A stretch of 64,000 nucleotides of DNA from Hermatobates lingyangjiaoensis (GCA_026182355.1 JAPFBL010000103.1:1364001-1428000); one strand, 5' to 3'; positions 47,401-58,825 are shown, counted from the stretch's first letter. Translations and numbers: made by a program. Notes: generated from the sequence alone by a model not told the origin.

Positions 47401-50400
47401 ACTTTGATTTTGATTTTGCTTTGGTCATTTTGATGCCTAAGGGCTCCATACTTACAGATCCCATAACATATAATGAAACGGTTTCAGTTCAATCCGACAT
47501 AGGTATCGTATGGACCAGAAGATCATTATAAGTTATGTTAGTTCTGAAAATGTTTCTATAATGGGGGTCCTGAGAGCAAAGCACCCACTAACATGTTTCT
47601 ATAATTTGGGTCCTAAGAGCAAAGCACCCACTAACATGTTTTTATAATGAGGGTCCTAAGAGTAAAGCAGTCACTAACATGTTTCTATAATGAGTGTCCT
47701 AAGAGCAAAGCACCCACTAACATGTTTCTATAATTTGGGTCCTAAGAGCAAAGCACCCACTAACATGTTTTTATAATGAGGGTCCTAAGAGTAAAGCAGT
47801 CACTAACATGTTTCTATAATGAGGGTCCTAAGAGCAAAGCACCCACTAACATGTTTCTATAATGAGGGTCCTAAGAGTAAAGCAGCCTGTTTTGATATTA
47901 AGACGTGTACCCAGCTTTCCAGCCATATCACGGATAATAGCAGAACAGATCGATGCTTTTTAGCGTGAAAGCTCTTTCGCCGCATCTCGGGGGCACCAAG
48001 GTCTATCAGGTGATAGAACCATTATCAGCTCCCGAGATACGCCCGAGGTGGACCGCACGGAGGCGAGCTTCCACGACTCCACATCACAAACATTACCAAC
48101 AAACTACAACACTATGCCATGAGCTACCACTTACCAAGAAAATCAACAACCAAGATAAGAAAAAGCGTAAAGAAAAATAATCCTCCAGTAAAAAACACTT
48201 AGAAACTAAAGCCAAAAGAAAAACCCACAACCACAGTGGGTGAACAAAAACACAAAAGAAAAAACCCTCTATTTAAGGCCACGAAGCACTGGATAACCCC
48301 ATAACGGCACTTAAACCTGATTACACGTTGGGCGGCATGGCTCCTGGCGTCCTTCGTAGTCTTCTTAGCCGATAAACAAAATCAAAGAACTCCTTACGAC
48401 CTTGAGTTAGGGCTCCTCGGTAAGTCTCTGCAACCAGCTTCCCAGTAGACATCTCATATGCATACCTCTCCCTTGCGTATCTAGGGCACTCCTACAGTAT
48501 GTGGGCTACACTCTCCATCGGAGCCCCACAACAGCAGCCTGGGCTATGACGCCTTTTAAATCTGGAGAGGTATGCAGCGAAGTCCCCGTGCCCACTAAGA
48601 ACCTGAGCCAGCCAGAGTAAAGCAGCCACAAACATGTTTCTATAATAGGGGTCCTAAGAGCAAAGCACCCACTAACATGTTTCTATAATGAGGGTCCTAA
48701 GAGCAAAGCACCCACTAACATGTTTCTATAATGAGGGTCCTAAGAGCAAAGCACCCACTAACATGTTTCTATAATGAGGGTCCTAAGAGCAAAGCACCCA
48801 CTAACATGTATCTATAATGGGGGTCCTTAGAGCAAAGCACCCACTAACATGTTTCTATAATGGGGGTCCTTAGAGCAAAGCACCCACTAACATGTTTGTA
48901 TAATGAGGGTCCTAAGAGCAAAGCACCCACTAACATGTTTCTATAATGAGGGTCCTAAGAGCAAAGCACCCACTAACATGTTTCTATAATGAGGGTCCTA
49001 AGAGCAAAGCACCCACTAACATGTTTCTATAATGGGGGTCCTTAGAGCAAAGCACCCACTAACATGTTTGTATAATGGGGGTCCTAAGAGGAAAGCACCC
49101 ACTAACAAGTTACTATAATGAGGGTCCTAAGAGCAAACCACCCACTAACATGTTTCTATAATGGGAGTCCTGAGAGCAAAGCACCCACTAACATGTTTCT
49201 CTTTTCATTTCTAGAAGAAGTTGAACAATATTTTATTATTGAAACATCTTTAAATTTCCTCAAGAAAATTAATTATTTTATTTTGATTTTGATGATGTTA
49301 TTTTCATATAACTTCGTTTTAATTAAAAAAAATTGTGCAATTCACAATCAGCTTCATATTATATCTTTTTTTTTTGCGTAATCTATAATCTGAAAAAAAA
49401 ACTTAAGTGTAACGGAACTACTGAAAATATATATTTTTTCGTTATACGTAATTTATTATTATAGGTGGAATTAAATTGTTTCCCAGCTAGTTTTTTTTAT
49501 AAATGTAAGTTGAAGTGTCCAACATAATAAAGTTGCAATATTTTAATTTCACTTCATGTATCAATCTTCGGCTGACTATAGAAATAAGCCACCAGAACAT
49601 ACTTATTTTACGCTTACATTTCTCTACCACAGTCTTCAATATTTGTTACCACCTTTTGTCGATAAGCTCCAAGTAAGCAATTAATACTACTAGATATGTC
49701 TTCAACAGTTTATGCGAATAATTTGTTAAATGGCTTTTATAACTAAGTCTTACATATCTTATAAATGATGTAATATTGATTAATGTAGAAACATTTTCAA
49801 ATATATCTTTTTTAATACAACGGATTTTAGATAAAAGCATGAAAAAAACATAGTTAATTACATATTTCATCACGTACAAGCCTAATGCCAAACACTTTTT
49901 TCCATGTTTTTATTTAAGTTCTTTATGTAAAAATCTTTATAAGGTTTTTATTTAAAGTGGAATAATGATTTTAGTCATTTATTCTATTGTAATAATGACC
50001 TGTCAGTGATCAGCAAATAGAAAAATACACTTGCAGAATCTAATTTTCGGTTTAACCGTCAGCAGGAGGTAAATGATAGAGACACAAAACGCACTTGCGA
50101 AGCGACTACGTACGAGAAACAAAGCGGTTAGAATAAAAGAGTTGAAAGGTCAATAGTATAAATAAATTAGTTGGTATAAATATATAATAAAATGTTAAAA
50201 TAAATGAAGGATAAAAGATTAACAAAGGATTAGAAAATGTATTAAGATAAGAGAGTTTTAATTTAAAAAAGTAAGACGTCTTAGAGTAATATTTATACTG
50301 TTGACCTTTCAACTCTTTTATTCTAACTGCTTTGTTTCTGGTTCTTTATTAACCTTTTATCTTCTATTTATATTAATCTTTACTAATCCATTTAATCTAC

Positions 50401-53114
50401 TGATACTATTGACTCCCTCATTGATTTTGTTTAACATGTCACTTGGCCAACTCCTTTTCCAGTTCAATCCTGTTAGCAGGAGGTTAGTTCATAGGATCGA
50501 ATCTCTCCATCTTAAGATCGTAAATACTTAGACTGCGGTTGATTTTAATGACATCTGTTTCAAAGAGGATTTGCTGCCTATTTATACCAATATATATATA
50601 TATATATATAAAAAGACAGAACATGTCTTTTAGAGTGTGTACACTTCTAGTTCAGTATCAATTTAACTACGAAAAACAGGGAAAATGTTAACAATTTTTC
50701 AACTAGTTCATAACATAGTCATAATAAAAACTGGATGTACCGAAATGATATATTTAAATAAATTACATATTCTAATATTTAGAATTCGTTAAAGAAATAA
50801 TATTTCAGAAAATTCTTACATGAAAAGATCCTTCAGGAGAGCTATGAAATTGACAACATTGTTAGAGGTGACAGTAATTTTAAACGTACCGTATAATCGT
50901 TTACTCTAAACTAAATATTCATAAAAGGCTACAAACTTTTGTTAAACACCCCATGTTTCGCACAAATAGGTAATTTTTCACACAACATCAGTTTGTCACA
51001 AAATTATACCTTCAATACCCTAAGAAACACAAGGTATACTAGTCGTCTAGAAACAGATTTACATTTTCTGATAAACTTCCGTGTTCAGATAAATTCTTTT
51101 TAAGATATTAATATCAACCGTCATACATTGTCTATCGCTGGTAAAGTCGCCCGACCGGTTTCGCAATGGCTGCATCATCAATGGGACTAATGTTACCTTC
51201 CAAAATCACGGATATAAATACCTATATTAACTCAATGATGCTAATATATATGCCTAAATTTCCATAAACCATTGATTGTAGATACGTTATTTAGTTGAGA
51301 TTGTAATGAAATCCAATTCGATTACCATAGAATTTAGGGAATTTTGCACAGGACAAGCGGTATACTATTTAAACTTATACTGTTTACATGTTACAGTATA
51401 CTACTATAACCAAAAAACAATTAAAAATATATTGCTTACAGATTACAGTATACGACTATAACCAAAAAACAGTTTTTGTTCATGTTTCTATGTGTTCAAC
51501 GTTCTGATGAAGATAAGTTGAACTCTGAGATATTTACATTGAACTTGTCAGCACTCATTGGCAGGTAGGAAGCTGTGGTCATTATCTATCATATTCTCAC
51601 TTATACCAGTTCTCACAAGTTATTTTAAAGAAACATGCATAATATTCAAAGAAAATTAGTTATTACACAATGATAAAAAACAAACAATTTTCTATTGAAG
51701 TTGAATATAAAAATAATAATTTAATCTACTATGTCAAAATCTATTCGAAGATATTATGGCAGTATTGAAAAGAAAGTTAGATCCTTCAGTTATCAAAAAG
51801 AGCCCCGTATCGATCATTCATATTAACCAATTATTTTTTATCGTTACAAATTATCATGTACGCTATGTTTTTTAAAATATAGCAATACACCATTACTTAA
51901 TTCATATACCATAAGAATATACTTACGATGTGAAGTGGTTATACAAAAGTCTCCATACAAATGAAGTTTTTTTATTAAACAACAGTTATTTCCACAAGAC
52001 CAACCCTCCAGCAGCACATTCTTTGGTGTCTTCCTGATGATGATCACAAGATGTTCGAAACGTGTTGTTCTTTAATAAAGAAACTTCATTTATAGGAAGA
52101 CTTTTGTATAGCCACTTTAGCTCAGAATGAGTAGGTACCACACAATTACGGATCGCACAACTAATGAGACACACTTATAATATTGATAAAATGGATTTAA
52201 TAATTACTGGGATATAGGTACCTGATGTTATGATGATGGTGATTTATTATTTCTCTTAAATTCTGTTTGTATCTTTTTAAAAAATCTTCTTTTTTGGGTC
52301 CACTTAAGTCTGCTATATTCTCATTAGCCTTTAGTGAATTAACAGTTAATAAGTCTACGGCATCCACTGTAATTTCCATATTCATATACATAACCGTGCA
52401 AGCAATGACAAAATTTGCAAAGGTCATGGACGCCTGTAGTACTACATAAATTAAAATATAACATTCTGTTATAAGTCCTAGAATATAGCCAGTATAGGTG
52501 GAGTCTGAATATGGCGACCAGGCGGGGATTGGTAAACGAACGTCAACTTCTGGAGGTACAGTGGTTTTACCATCATATTCTGGGTAAACTGGCTTGACTA
52601 CAAAATTTGGTAAAACATAAATCAAGCCACTTATGATATTCAATATAATCCATGCTGGTCTGAAGTATTTTACTAATAAATTAGCAAGTGCTTCGTTCTT
52701 TTTTAAACATCTTCTATTCAGATTAGAGTAAAAGTTTATGTCGTGTGCCATCAGCTGAATTGCAGATTCTACATATCGCCTTTTTGAAATATTTGAAACA
52801 TGAATGATAATAGAGAATGTTTCGAAACATATTGTGGTGGTCATAGTGACTGTAAAGTCCCTGTTGTTGTGTTTTAATCCCAAACGTACATTTTCTACTG
52901 TCAAATACGTCACATATACCATAGATAATACACTAACTATATTATACAAAAGAGTGAATAAAACATACTTAGGATGGAAACTATTATATGTACCACTGAT
53001 ATAGAAACTATTACCGAAGTAATATTGAACGACAGGTAAAAGTTTCAACCTCTCTTCCGGGCTTAAACACTTGAAGTATTCTTGCAGTTTGGCACTAAGC
53101 CACTCTAGTATCAT
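38588..53114 (-). CDS. insect odorant receptor OR3, five-exon gene (join of exons listed separately)
   Basis: Complete OR gene: exon 1 52222-53114, exon 2 45519-45618, exon 3 43995-44099, exon 4 41475-41633, exon 5 38588-38638; 435 aa, all introns GT-AG. It is closest to OR1 across coding, intron and flanking sequence. Intron 1 (6.6 kb) contains a 43-bp minisatellite with a nested LINE and a Helitron fragment. Intron 3 contains PLE-5 and a truncated second exon 3. Intron 4 contains PLE-2. Part of the gene (about 41.43-45.0 kb) is duplicated at 61.05-64.0 kb as OR4. Confidence 0.93.
39381..39411 (+). ncRNA. hammerhead-like motif, CTGATGA/AUAU type
   Basis: CTGATGA-C-GAAC-AACA-GTTC-GAAATATT, followed 80 bp later by (TA)n. 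Stem I pairs poorly here (TCTC against TAAT). The same family is at 56720 (+) and 58886 (-), where it forms the 3' end of the GC-rich PLE-6. Confidence 0.55.
39530..41116 (-). mobile_element. PLE-2, nearly complete RT and endonuclease, inactivated
   Basis: Minus-strand PLE. RT: LISFDVKSLFTNVPV near 41000, QKFGLAMGN near 40835, catalytic WYRYVDDIL near 40720, FLDVLIHR near 40580. GIY-YIG: STGIYKIPCKNFHTIYIGQTGK near 40110, then TRVKQHQYNV and the conserved HIKNENH. It is broken by an in-frame TAA at about 40858 and a frameshift between 40273 and 40373. The 3' end carries the CTGACGA/AGATCT hammerhead-like motif (about 39595-39638), which links this family to most of the small palindromes. The 5' side joins a LINE fragment. 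Confidence 0.88.
41154..41365 (-). mobile_element. LINE 3'-end fragment (relative of 47888-48613)
   Basis: Begins CCTGTTTTGAT like the LINE at 47886 and shares with it the CAGATCGAT(A/G)C..TTTT and GTGGACC.C.CGGAGGCG stretches. Only the last 200 bp or so are present, between PLE-2 and a PLE-2-type end. Confidence 0.55.
41475..41633 (-). CDS. OR3 exon 4
   Basis: A 159-bp exon starting NEKLNDAIYNTDW, then LLDVKTRESLVLMQIASQ, ending NLDNLGK. Acceptor ATTATAG, donor GTAAGG. Confidence 0.94.
42720..42800 (-). pseudogene. truncated exon 3 copy in OR3 intron 3
   Basis: Repeats the last 81 bp or so of exon 3 plus the donor and following intron, but the first eight codons and the acceptor are replaced by a TACG/TATG microsatellite. 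It shares about 170 bp (42630-42800) with 43900-44070. Between the two copies lies PLE-5. The same arrangement is found at 62336-62416 in OR4. Confidence 0.88.
43200..43900 (+). mobile_element. PLE-5, endonuclease tail and 3' end
   Basis: The plus frame 43243-43470 has the C-terminal part of a PLE GIY-YIG nuclease (QNIHILHRNNKFREIT, then LEGYEINKL, with the family's conserved Glu). The 3' end has a hammerhead-like motif at 43806-43847: CTGAGGA-A-GAACAC-TAT-GTGTTC-GAAACGCGTT. Nearly identical copy: 62810-63510. Its 3' tail also occurs at 17770-17815. Confidence 0.75.
43995..44099 (-). CDS. OR3 exon 3
   Basis: A 105-bp exon starting SENSFVWRMKFF and ending CFLGQLLINQ. Acceptor TTTATAG, donor GTCAGT. 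A truncated copy of it lies in the downstream intron at 42720-42800. Confidence 0.93.
45112..45310. repeat. PLE-2-type palindrome in OR3 intron 2
   Basis: Arms about 45112-45187 and 45200-45285, each with a CTGACGA...GAAAGATCTT motif (minus about 45140-45180, plus about 45207-45250). Short flanking repeats CATCTAA (about 45108 and 45322) may be a target duplication. OR1 intron 2 (about 9650) lacks it, so it inserted after those copies split. Confidence 0.82.
45519..45618 (-). CDS. OR3 exon 2
   Basis: A 100-bp exon; peptide LFLEIQTLSKTSIS, then YIFIVVAIIIASCT, then VNIIN. Acceptor TTTTTAG, donor GTAAGT. Confidence 0.93.
46555..47270 (-). pseudogene. Helitron-type helicase C-terminal relic
   Basis: Minus-strand peptides in shifting frames match the Helitron helicase end: YHTEERTYKSVKRVISDEEA, HYPTDCLSPGQPTHE, FKVGTLVMLRF, GGHHDWVLYWEVCVYTTHT and PLKRFQSPFRVYFAMTLTKSQ. 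Several stops and frameshifts are present. Downstream (46556) is an 'actagcaaacgtacccgt' tail similar to 2425. It lies in OR3 intron 1. Confidence 0.7.
47545..49200. repeat. 43-bp minisatellite, split by a LINE
   Basis: The unit is about 43 bp (CATGTTTCTATAATGAGG, then GTCCTAAGAGCAAAGCACCC, then ACTAA), with about 8 units at 47545-47887 and about 14 at 48614-49200. Variants (AGTAAAGCAGTC, TTTATAAT) occur in register in the left part, suggesting a higher-order unit of two to three. OR3 intron 1. There are no spacers, so it is not CRISPR. Confidence 0.96.
47888..48613 (-). mobile_element. 5'-truncated LINE inserted in the minisatellite
   Basis: A 726-bp insert flanked by 14-bp direct repeats AGAGTAAAGCAGCC (47874-47887 and 48614-48627). 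The minus frame at about 48610-48310 encodes the C-terminal zinc-binding region typical of Jockey/R1/I-type LINE reverse transcriptases (LSGHGDFAAYLSRFKRR, then CCCGAPMESVAH, then CPRYARERYAYE). The 3' end is at 47888 with no long poly(A). Confidence 0.8.
50030..50150 (-). mobile_element. PLE end fragment with degenerate hammerhead-like motif
   Basis: The minus motif at about 50038-50072 reads CTGCTGACGGTTAAACCGAAAATTAGATT, a diverged AAUU type. It continues into PLE-like leader sequence shared in inverted form with 50290-50400. Confidence 0.55.
50290..50610 (+). mobile_element. PLE 5' end fragment
   Basis: A copy of 2810-3105: leader, then the N-terminal frame MSLGQLLFQFNPVSRR, then ending before 'YTNIY' and (TA)n at 50590. 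The left part is inverted at 50110-50290 (GTTGAAAGGTCAATAGTAT). Confidence 0.6.
51945..52130. mobile_element. PLE-5-like inverted end with hammerhead-like motif
   Basis: AAGTCTCCATACAAATGAAG and its inverse (CTTCATTTATAGGAAGACTT) flank a plus motif at 52030-52070: CTGATGA-T-GATCA-CAAGA-TGTTC-GAAACGTGTT. It lies just beyond OR3 exon 1 in intron 1. Confidence 0.65.
52222..53114 (-). CDS. OR3 exon 1 (residues 1-297)
   Basis: Starts MILEWLSAKLQEYF and has the same helix pattern as OR1, with the loop motif DVRLPIPAWSPYSDSTYTGY. A longer frame reaches an upstream GTG without an ATG, and compared with OR1 it has a 3-bp insertion there. The exon ends ATCAG before gtacct, phase 2. Confidence 0.92.
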
Positions 53115-54290
53115 GTTTGCATCAACTGATCCATTGGAACGTTTCAATACCTCTGCATAATTCACAATTAAATTGTCTATTTAAATAGTATTTAATAAGT
53201 TTCTCTTATTTTGCAACCATAATGCCAATCGCTGTGACTATCTAGTTTTAATCGATATGTAATTATGCGCTACTACTGAATACAGATAATTCCGCTTATG
53301 AATAGTTAATAAAGCACGATTTAGTTTAAAATAATCATTACATAATTGCTAAATAAATAATCTATTCAATAGTGCACTTTATGATTGTCTCATTTATTTT
53401 CAAGCAAAAATAATGATTGATTTTGTAATGCAATGAAAGACCGACGTACTCATTTTCAACATATAAATTCAGGGGTTTCTTCAATGACAAACTAGACCTT
53501 TGATTCGGATGATCAATGATTAATCAAATTAATCAAATTAACCAGCTAAAAAGTTTCCATCAGATTCCAAATAAAATCTACATACTTTGTATGGAATATT
53601 TTTATATATGCATTCTTCAGTTATTACAACTTTGAGTCATATAATGTATAAATGTTGTTATCTTTTGGTTTTCCCACTTTCGTATCGAATGCTATAGAAT
53701 TTTATGAGTGGAGATATTTACTATTAGTTTTCTTTTTCTTTGTCTTATTAAGAGGCATATACTAAATATTCTACACTTTGCAGTGTAGTCTTATTAGAAA
53801 ATGTTGACTGATATTGCTGTCAAACGAAACCGATATAATCTTTTATACAGGCAGGCATATCCAGTCATTACTTATGGCAGTTGAAATTTTTATAATTAAT
53901 TTTCATTTTGAAAATATATTGCAGAATCGTTACTGAAATTTAGTGGCTTTACTTGATTAACCACATCGCTAATACTTTGTCTTCTGCCCATTGTTGATAG
54001 TCACACATTTCCAAAGATTGCGGTTAATGTGGTTGACGCATACGTTAAGGGTAATCGGCTGTTTTATTGCCCTTAACCACTACATGTAAATATCTCCATG
54101 TTAATGATGTTATTAAAGATATTTCAGTAAAAGTCAACTTTTTTAATCTTTTCAACCAGTCGGAAGTTTTTTTGATATTTCTTATTGAATTGGTCAAGAT
54201 GTACTTGAAATAATTCAACCCTGCATGCTATGGTTACAAGCTAAACTTGGTTGTCAGGACAGCACTCTTGTAGTCTAAAGGATTTTTAAT
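53115..54290. other. OR3 upstream region, conserved with OR1 upstream
   Basis: Aligns with 12685-13870. It has no gene of its own and probably includes the OR3 promoter; no specific elements could be defined. Confidence 0.5.
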
Positions 54291-55254
54291 CATTTTATTT
54301 TATAATATTTTGAATTTTATTTTTTTTTTATTTTGATGCATGTGGTGCCTTCAGGTGGAGAATGCTGTTCTCTGACAATAAAAAAAAAAAAAAATTTATT
54401 TCATTTCTATCTGTTTCATGTGTCTCCATGAAAACAAGATTATAACAGCAGCACAAGAGATAAGAGAGTTTTTGGATGGCCAGATCGTTCTGGGACTGTT
54501 ATGCTAATGCCTGCACTCCGCTGAGTTATCTCAAGGAGAGTGGTTGTTTTTACTTGTACCAACAGTTGTTCCGTTTATTTATTTGGATATTGAAGAAGTT
54601 GAAGGAAGACTTCGGACTGATTGTGAGGAAGTCAACCCACCGTTCAAGTGAACATAAACAATATATTTTCTTTGAATATTATCTGTGAATTTTCCTTGAT
54701 TTTTCGGTTCTGTTCCTTGCGTATTATCCTGCTTTAATTATTAGAAACATTTTGTGTAAAAGTCAATTATAAAATTGTGAACTTGTTGGTAAACCAGTTT
54801 GATGACTAGTTGTTTGTTTTTATATTTTTTTTTTTTCAAAAAAATAGGATAGATATGAAGAACTTGGGGCTGTAACAATCGTGGTATTTGGCATACATGA
54901 AAACTGCCGGTTATATTATTACACTGTCATAGTATAAACTGGTGATGGATAGCTTAAATTTTGTCCTCGTGGACGGCACCCAGAAACTTGTCTTCTTTAT
55001 CTAATCTAAGGCTATAGCAAGATTCGAGACTGCACACTACCTGTTGGACTACACTTATACCTCTTTATAAGGCTAACTTAATCAGTTCAATATATGTTCA
55101 TAATACTATTATATTTTAAATCTATATTAAAAATAGTTTAAAACTACTATTTTACTGTGATTATAACAATCTACAGTCGCACTGAAATAGCTTTCCTTGT
55201 TAAGTAACTTTTTCTTAATTTTTAACTTTATACCTAATTATAAATGAAGTATAG

Positions 55255-55905
55255 TTATCGAATTCCTGGATATTATTAAAGAACTCAAACCTGAAGGGAC
55301 TATTGCATCTTTGGACGTGGAATTATTATTCACGAATGTTCCAGTAAAAGAAACTATATACATCATTTGTAATTATGTGTAGTCCAAAAATAACATACCA
55401 CCACCTTCTTTGAGCAAAGAACAGCTAAATAAACTACTCCAAGCATGTACGATGGAAAACTCATTCACAAATATCGATGGATCAATGTATTTGCAGACTG
55501 ATGGGGTTGCCATGGGTTAACCTTTAGGAGTAACTCTGGCTAACTATTACATGTGCCATGTAGAAAACAATATCATGAGTAACAGGCCAGAGACTAACCC
55601 TCAGATTTACTGCAGGTATATTGATGATTATTTTGTCATATCAAACAACATAGAACAGAACTGAAAAATGCCTTTGAAGAAGAGTCAGACTAAAAATTTA
55701 CAATAGAAAGATCCATAAACAAGAAAATCAATTTCTTGGATGTAAAAATTAACATACAAAATACAAAAACTCCCCACTGAAAGAAACAAATCTGGTGTAC
55801 GAGTACCAATGCAATTACGGGGACTGTGGAACCCAAAAACGTTCATACATTGGAATGACTACAACTACACTCTCTAGAAGACCGACCATGCACCTGATAT
55901 ACATA
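55255..55905 (+). pseudogene. PLE-1 RT to GIY-YIG deletion derivative, second copy
   Basis: Same structure and same internal junction as 34200-34890, with further decay: a stop in the RT region (TGTAGTCC near 55380), a stop next to the MG motif near 55518, and a small deletion near 55665. The endonuclease fragment starts ETNLVYEYQCNYGDC. Confidence 0.85.
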
Positions 55906-55909
55906 AATA

Positions 55910-55943
<34 letters not shown>

Positions 55944-55958
55944 GTGTGTGTGTGTGTG

Positions 55959-56005
<47 letters not shown>

Positions 56006-56320
56006 GAATTGAAATATACAGCAGCCTCTGCATTGACGACTTTTTTGCTGACTGCCTCTTTCTAACTATTCCCCTTTCGATGTAGAGTAATTCCCAAATT
56101 AACTTTGCCAGAGATATAAAAATAATATCCAAAGTCAGATTAACACAACATGACTAGATAAATGAATGAAAACTAATATCAATATTAATATTAATAAACT
56201 AATACTAATTTATTAACGCACAAGTTTTCGACTATACAATAGTCATCATCAAAAAAGTCGTCAATGCAGAAGCTGCTACATATATCAATTCAATGTGTTT
56301 AAAAGAAGATTTGCTACCAG

Positions 56321-56325
<5 letters not shown>
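55906..56325. mobile_element. PLE-1 inverted 5' end, second copy
   Basis: Near-identical to 34895-35250 but with a longer (TA)n/(GT)n tract (55915-56004). The minus-strand N-terminal frame and the hammerhead-like motif (about 56222-56258) are retained. Confidence 0.65.
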
Positions 56326-56365
<40 letters not shown>

Positions 56366-56715
56366 TATTTCCAGTAGCTCTCTGACGAGATAGTTTAGAA
56401 GGCCTCAGAGCTTATTTTCTTCATTTTGATTATTCCCTACGGCATTTTCTCTCATATACATATCTTAGGTGTTGCTGGTCTGAATACTGGGCTGTGAATG
56501 GCTGTTGGCTTGGCGAGTAGCTGATGGTTGGTCACCTAGTAGCCACAGTGCACTGCATATAAAATGATCAAACCACGCAGGCTTCGTTAGAGTCAAAAAC
56601 CCAACTTACTCGGTTATTTTAGATTCTTCATTGCTTCTCTTGAGACTCATTTGAGACACATCGCGCTCTTTTCGACGTGGAGAGATCTCTATCACTTCGT
56701 CCTCTATTGTAGTCT

Positions 56716-56750
56716 ACCTCTGATGACGAACAACAGTTCGAAATATTGAG
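56716..56750 (+). ncRNA. hammerhead-like motif, CTGATGA/AUAU type
   Basis: CTGATGA-C-GAAC-AACA-GTTC-GAAATATT-GAGAATTC. It is the end of a PLE-6-type fragment (56620-56815) whose GC-richer part matches 58920-58990 inverted, then (TA)n. Confidence 0.55.
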
Positions 56751-56849
56751 AATTCTGTAAGCGTGCTTTTTATTCATTTTTCTTTGTCGTGATTTGTGTA
56801 ATTTAAACTTTTATATATATAAATATATATATATGCGTTTAAAAAATGA

Positions 56850-57060
56850 ATGTCCGTTTTCACACTATTTAATTTGTTAGAAAATGTTTCTAATTTTCTA
56901 AAACTCTTTTTTACCTCTGGGTTTCTTATCTCATGAATTAAGTCTCTATATATCTTTTAATTGAATTTATTCTTCGACATGTTTCAGTGCTACAATCACC
57001 ATCATCAGGAAAATGTTATTAGCATAATCAAATATCACACATAGAATAAAATAATATAAA
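56850..57060 (-). mobile_element. PLE-1-like 5' end fragment
   Basis: The minus motif at about 56975-57012 reads CTGATGA-T-GGTG...CACT-GAAACATGTC, followed by a degraded N-terminal frame to about 56850 beside (TA)n. Confidence 0.6.
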
Positions 57061-57239
57061 ATGAAATTATTACACTTGATAAACTAAAGATTACATGATA
57101 ACATCAAGTTGCAACGTCTGGTTTAGGGAATCAGTCAGGTTACGTCAGGTTGTGTTAGTGACTGAAATGGCCCTGTATGTTACATCATCTGGCGTGTCTT
57201 GGTGTGTTTGGGTATATATATATATATATATATATTCAA

Positions 57240-57960
57240 AATTAAAGTTAATCAAGACTCGTCCAGTTCTTCAGGCTCAAATTAAACTCTCAGTGCCAAC
57301 CTTTCTGGTTTTATTTAAGACCTTTTTCATGGGTCTAATAAATCAGAGGAAATATAAGAAATAATTCAGTCATTCAAAAGTCAAGCACACATAAAAAGCG
57401 CAATTAGTTATAATTAAGAAATTACAATAGAAATTTTGACAATAGATTAGTGAATAAATTTACAGAGGTATAAAATTTTGAAACAGAAAAACTAATTATT
57501 ACATTAAAGATTTTTTACATGAAATATAGTTTGTGTCGTTTAAACAAAACTGTCTAATTGTTTTAATCAAACGTGACACTGAACTGCCAAACAAGCAAAT
57601 CAACCAAATTTCACCAGACAACCAAAAAGTCACTAAAACTATTTTACATCGATCAACAATGTTTAACTTAACACTTCCAAATAAATACTATTTAAATTTA
57701 AAATGTCACTTCTACAATTAACGGATAACTGATCCTTTCTAATATATAATATCTCCAGAGTTTTCCTTCTTTGTTAATCTATTTTTTTGGCTATTAATTT
57801 TATTTCATTAAAGTCAAAATTATGTTCTTAATTAATACCATGTGCTGCAACTGTAGTGGTATTAGTTTTATTTTCTATTATACAATATGTGTTCTCATAA
57901 GTTATGTCCTTCAAAAACGACTGTTTCTCTATAATAAAAAACTAAAGAAAATATAAAGAA
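57240..57960 (-). mobile_element. PLE-4 3' end and endonuclease relic
   Basis: Matches 4460-5400. The non-coding end is at 57260-57720; the nuclease tail (minus) at 57730-57940 carries several indels. It abuts a PLE-2 endonuclease fragment at 57961. Confidence 0.65.
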
Positions 57961-58395
57961 AAAGTAAAAAACTATCCGCTAGCTGTCAACCCTCTTTGAA
58001 GAAGCTATTGCCCTCGTGACGAAAGTATCAAGTTTGAAGAGACCGTTACTAATGTTTATAATGTTTAATTTATTAAATTTAAATAGAGTCGATTCAATCA
58101 TATTTATTAACGACATTGATTTTTCATAGGTAATAAATTTAGCTCCTGTACAATCAATATGATGATTTTCATTTTTTATATGCAAGGATAAAGCACTACT
58201 TTTTTCCTGTCTACTTACGTTATATTGGTGTTGTTTTACACGTATCTTTAATGATTTACCAGTTTGATCAATATAAATTGTATGGCAATGTTTGCACGGA
58301 ATTTTATAAATACCAGCGGACTCCAATTCGCTGGGTGAGTTTTTTATTAACATATTACCACGTTATTATGATTAGAAAACACTATATTTAAATCA
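57961..58395 (-). pseudogene. PLE-2 GIY-YIG fragment
   Basis: A copy of 39800-40210 (ORF 57979-58353): SAGIYKIPCKHCHTIYIDQTGK, with the YIG glycine changed to Asp, then the RVKQHQYNV motif. There is no reverse transcriptase. Confidence 0.8.
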
Positions 58396-58397
58396 AA

Positions 58398-58632
58398 AGG
58401 AACTAGGAAGTCGAGAGCAAAAATAAAAAAAAAAAATGTTTTTGAAGGTAGAAAAAGGTTAAGAAAAAAAAATAAAGAAAAAATATATCGAACAATTAAA
58501 AAAATTATTTTTATTTTTATTAATTTTTTTAATTGTTCGATATATTTTTTCTTTATTTTTTCTTTTCTTAACCTTTTTCTACCTTCAAAAACATTTTTTT
58601 TTTATTTTTGCTCTCGACTTCCTAGTTCCTTT
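58398..58632. repeat. AT-rich long hairpin, about 110-bp arms
   Basis: GGAACTAGGAAGTCGAGAGC at the left returns inverted at the right (58610-58632), with nearly perfect pairing through to a short T-rich loop near 58512. To its right (58633-58800) lies a PLE-type end with a plus motif CTGAGGA-C-GACCG-CCATTA-CGGTC-GAAATATT (58725-58757). Confidence 0.85.
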
Positions 58633-58825
58633 TTTATTTGTCTCCTTTGCGGCAGCACTGTTTTAGCCCCCACCCAGTGAGTTCTTTAGTTGACTGTCGT
58701 CCCTCCGTCAATTCACTTCTTCTCCTGAGGACGACCGCCATTACGGTCGAAATATTGAAAAGTGAGTCTTTGTTGTGTTTCTGTTAATGTGTCACTGCTT
58801 ATTTTATTGTATATATATATATATA

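Noticed and set aside
47545..49200. Regular 43-bp repeats, possible CRISPR array
   Set aside because: Units are contiguous with no unique spacers and the context is a eukaryotic intron; it is a minisatellite.
53960..54300. Specific promoter boxes upstream of OR3/OR1
   Set aside because: The region is conserved between the two duplicates as a whole, so no individual site stands out.
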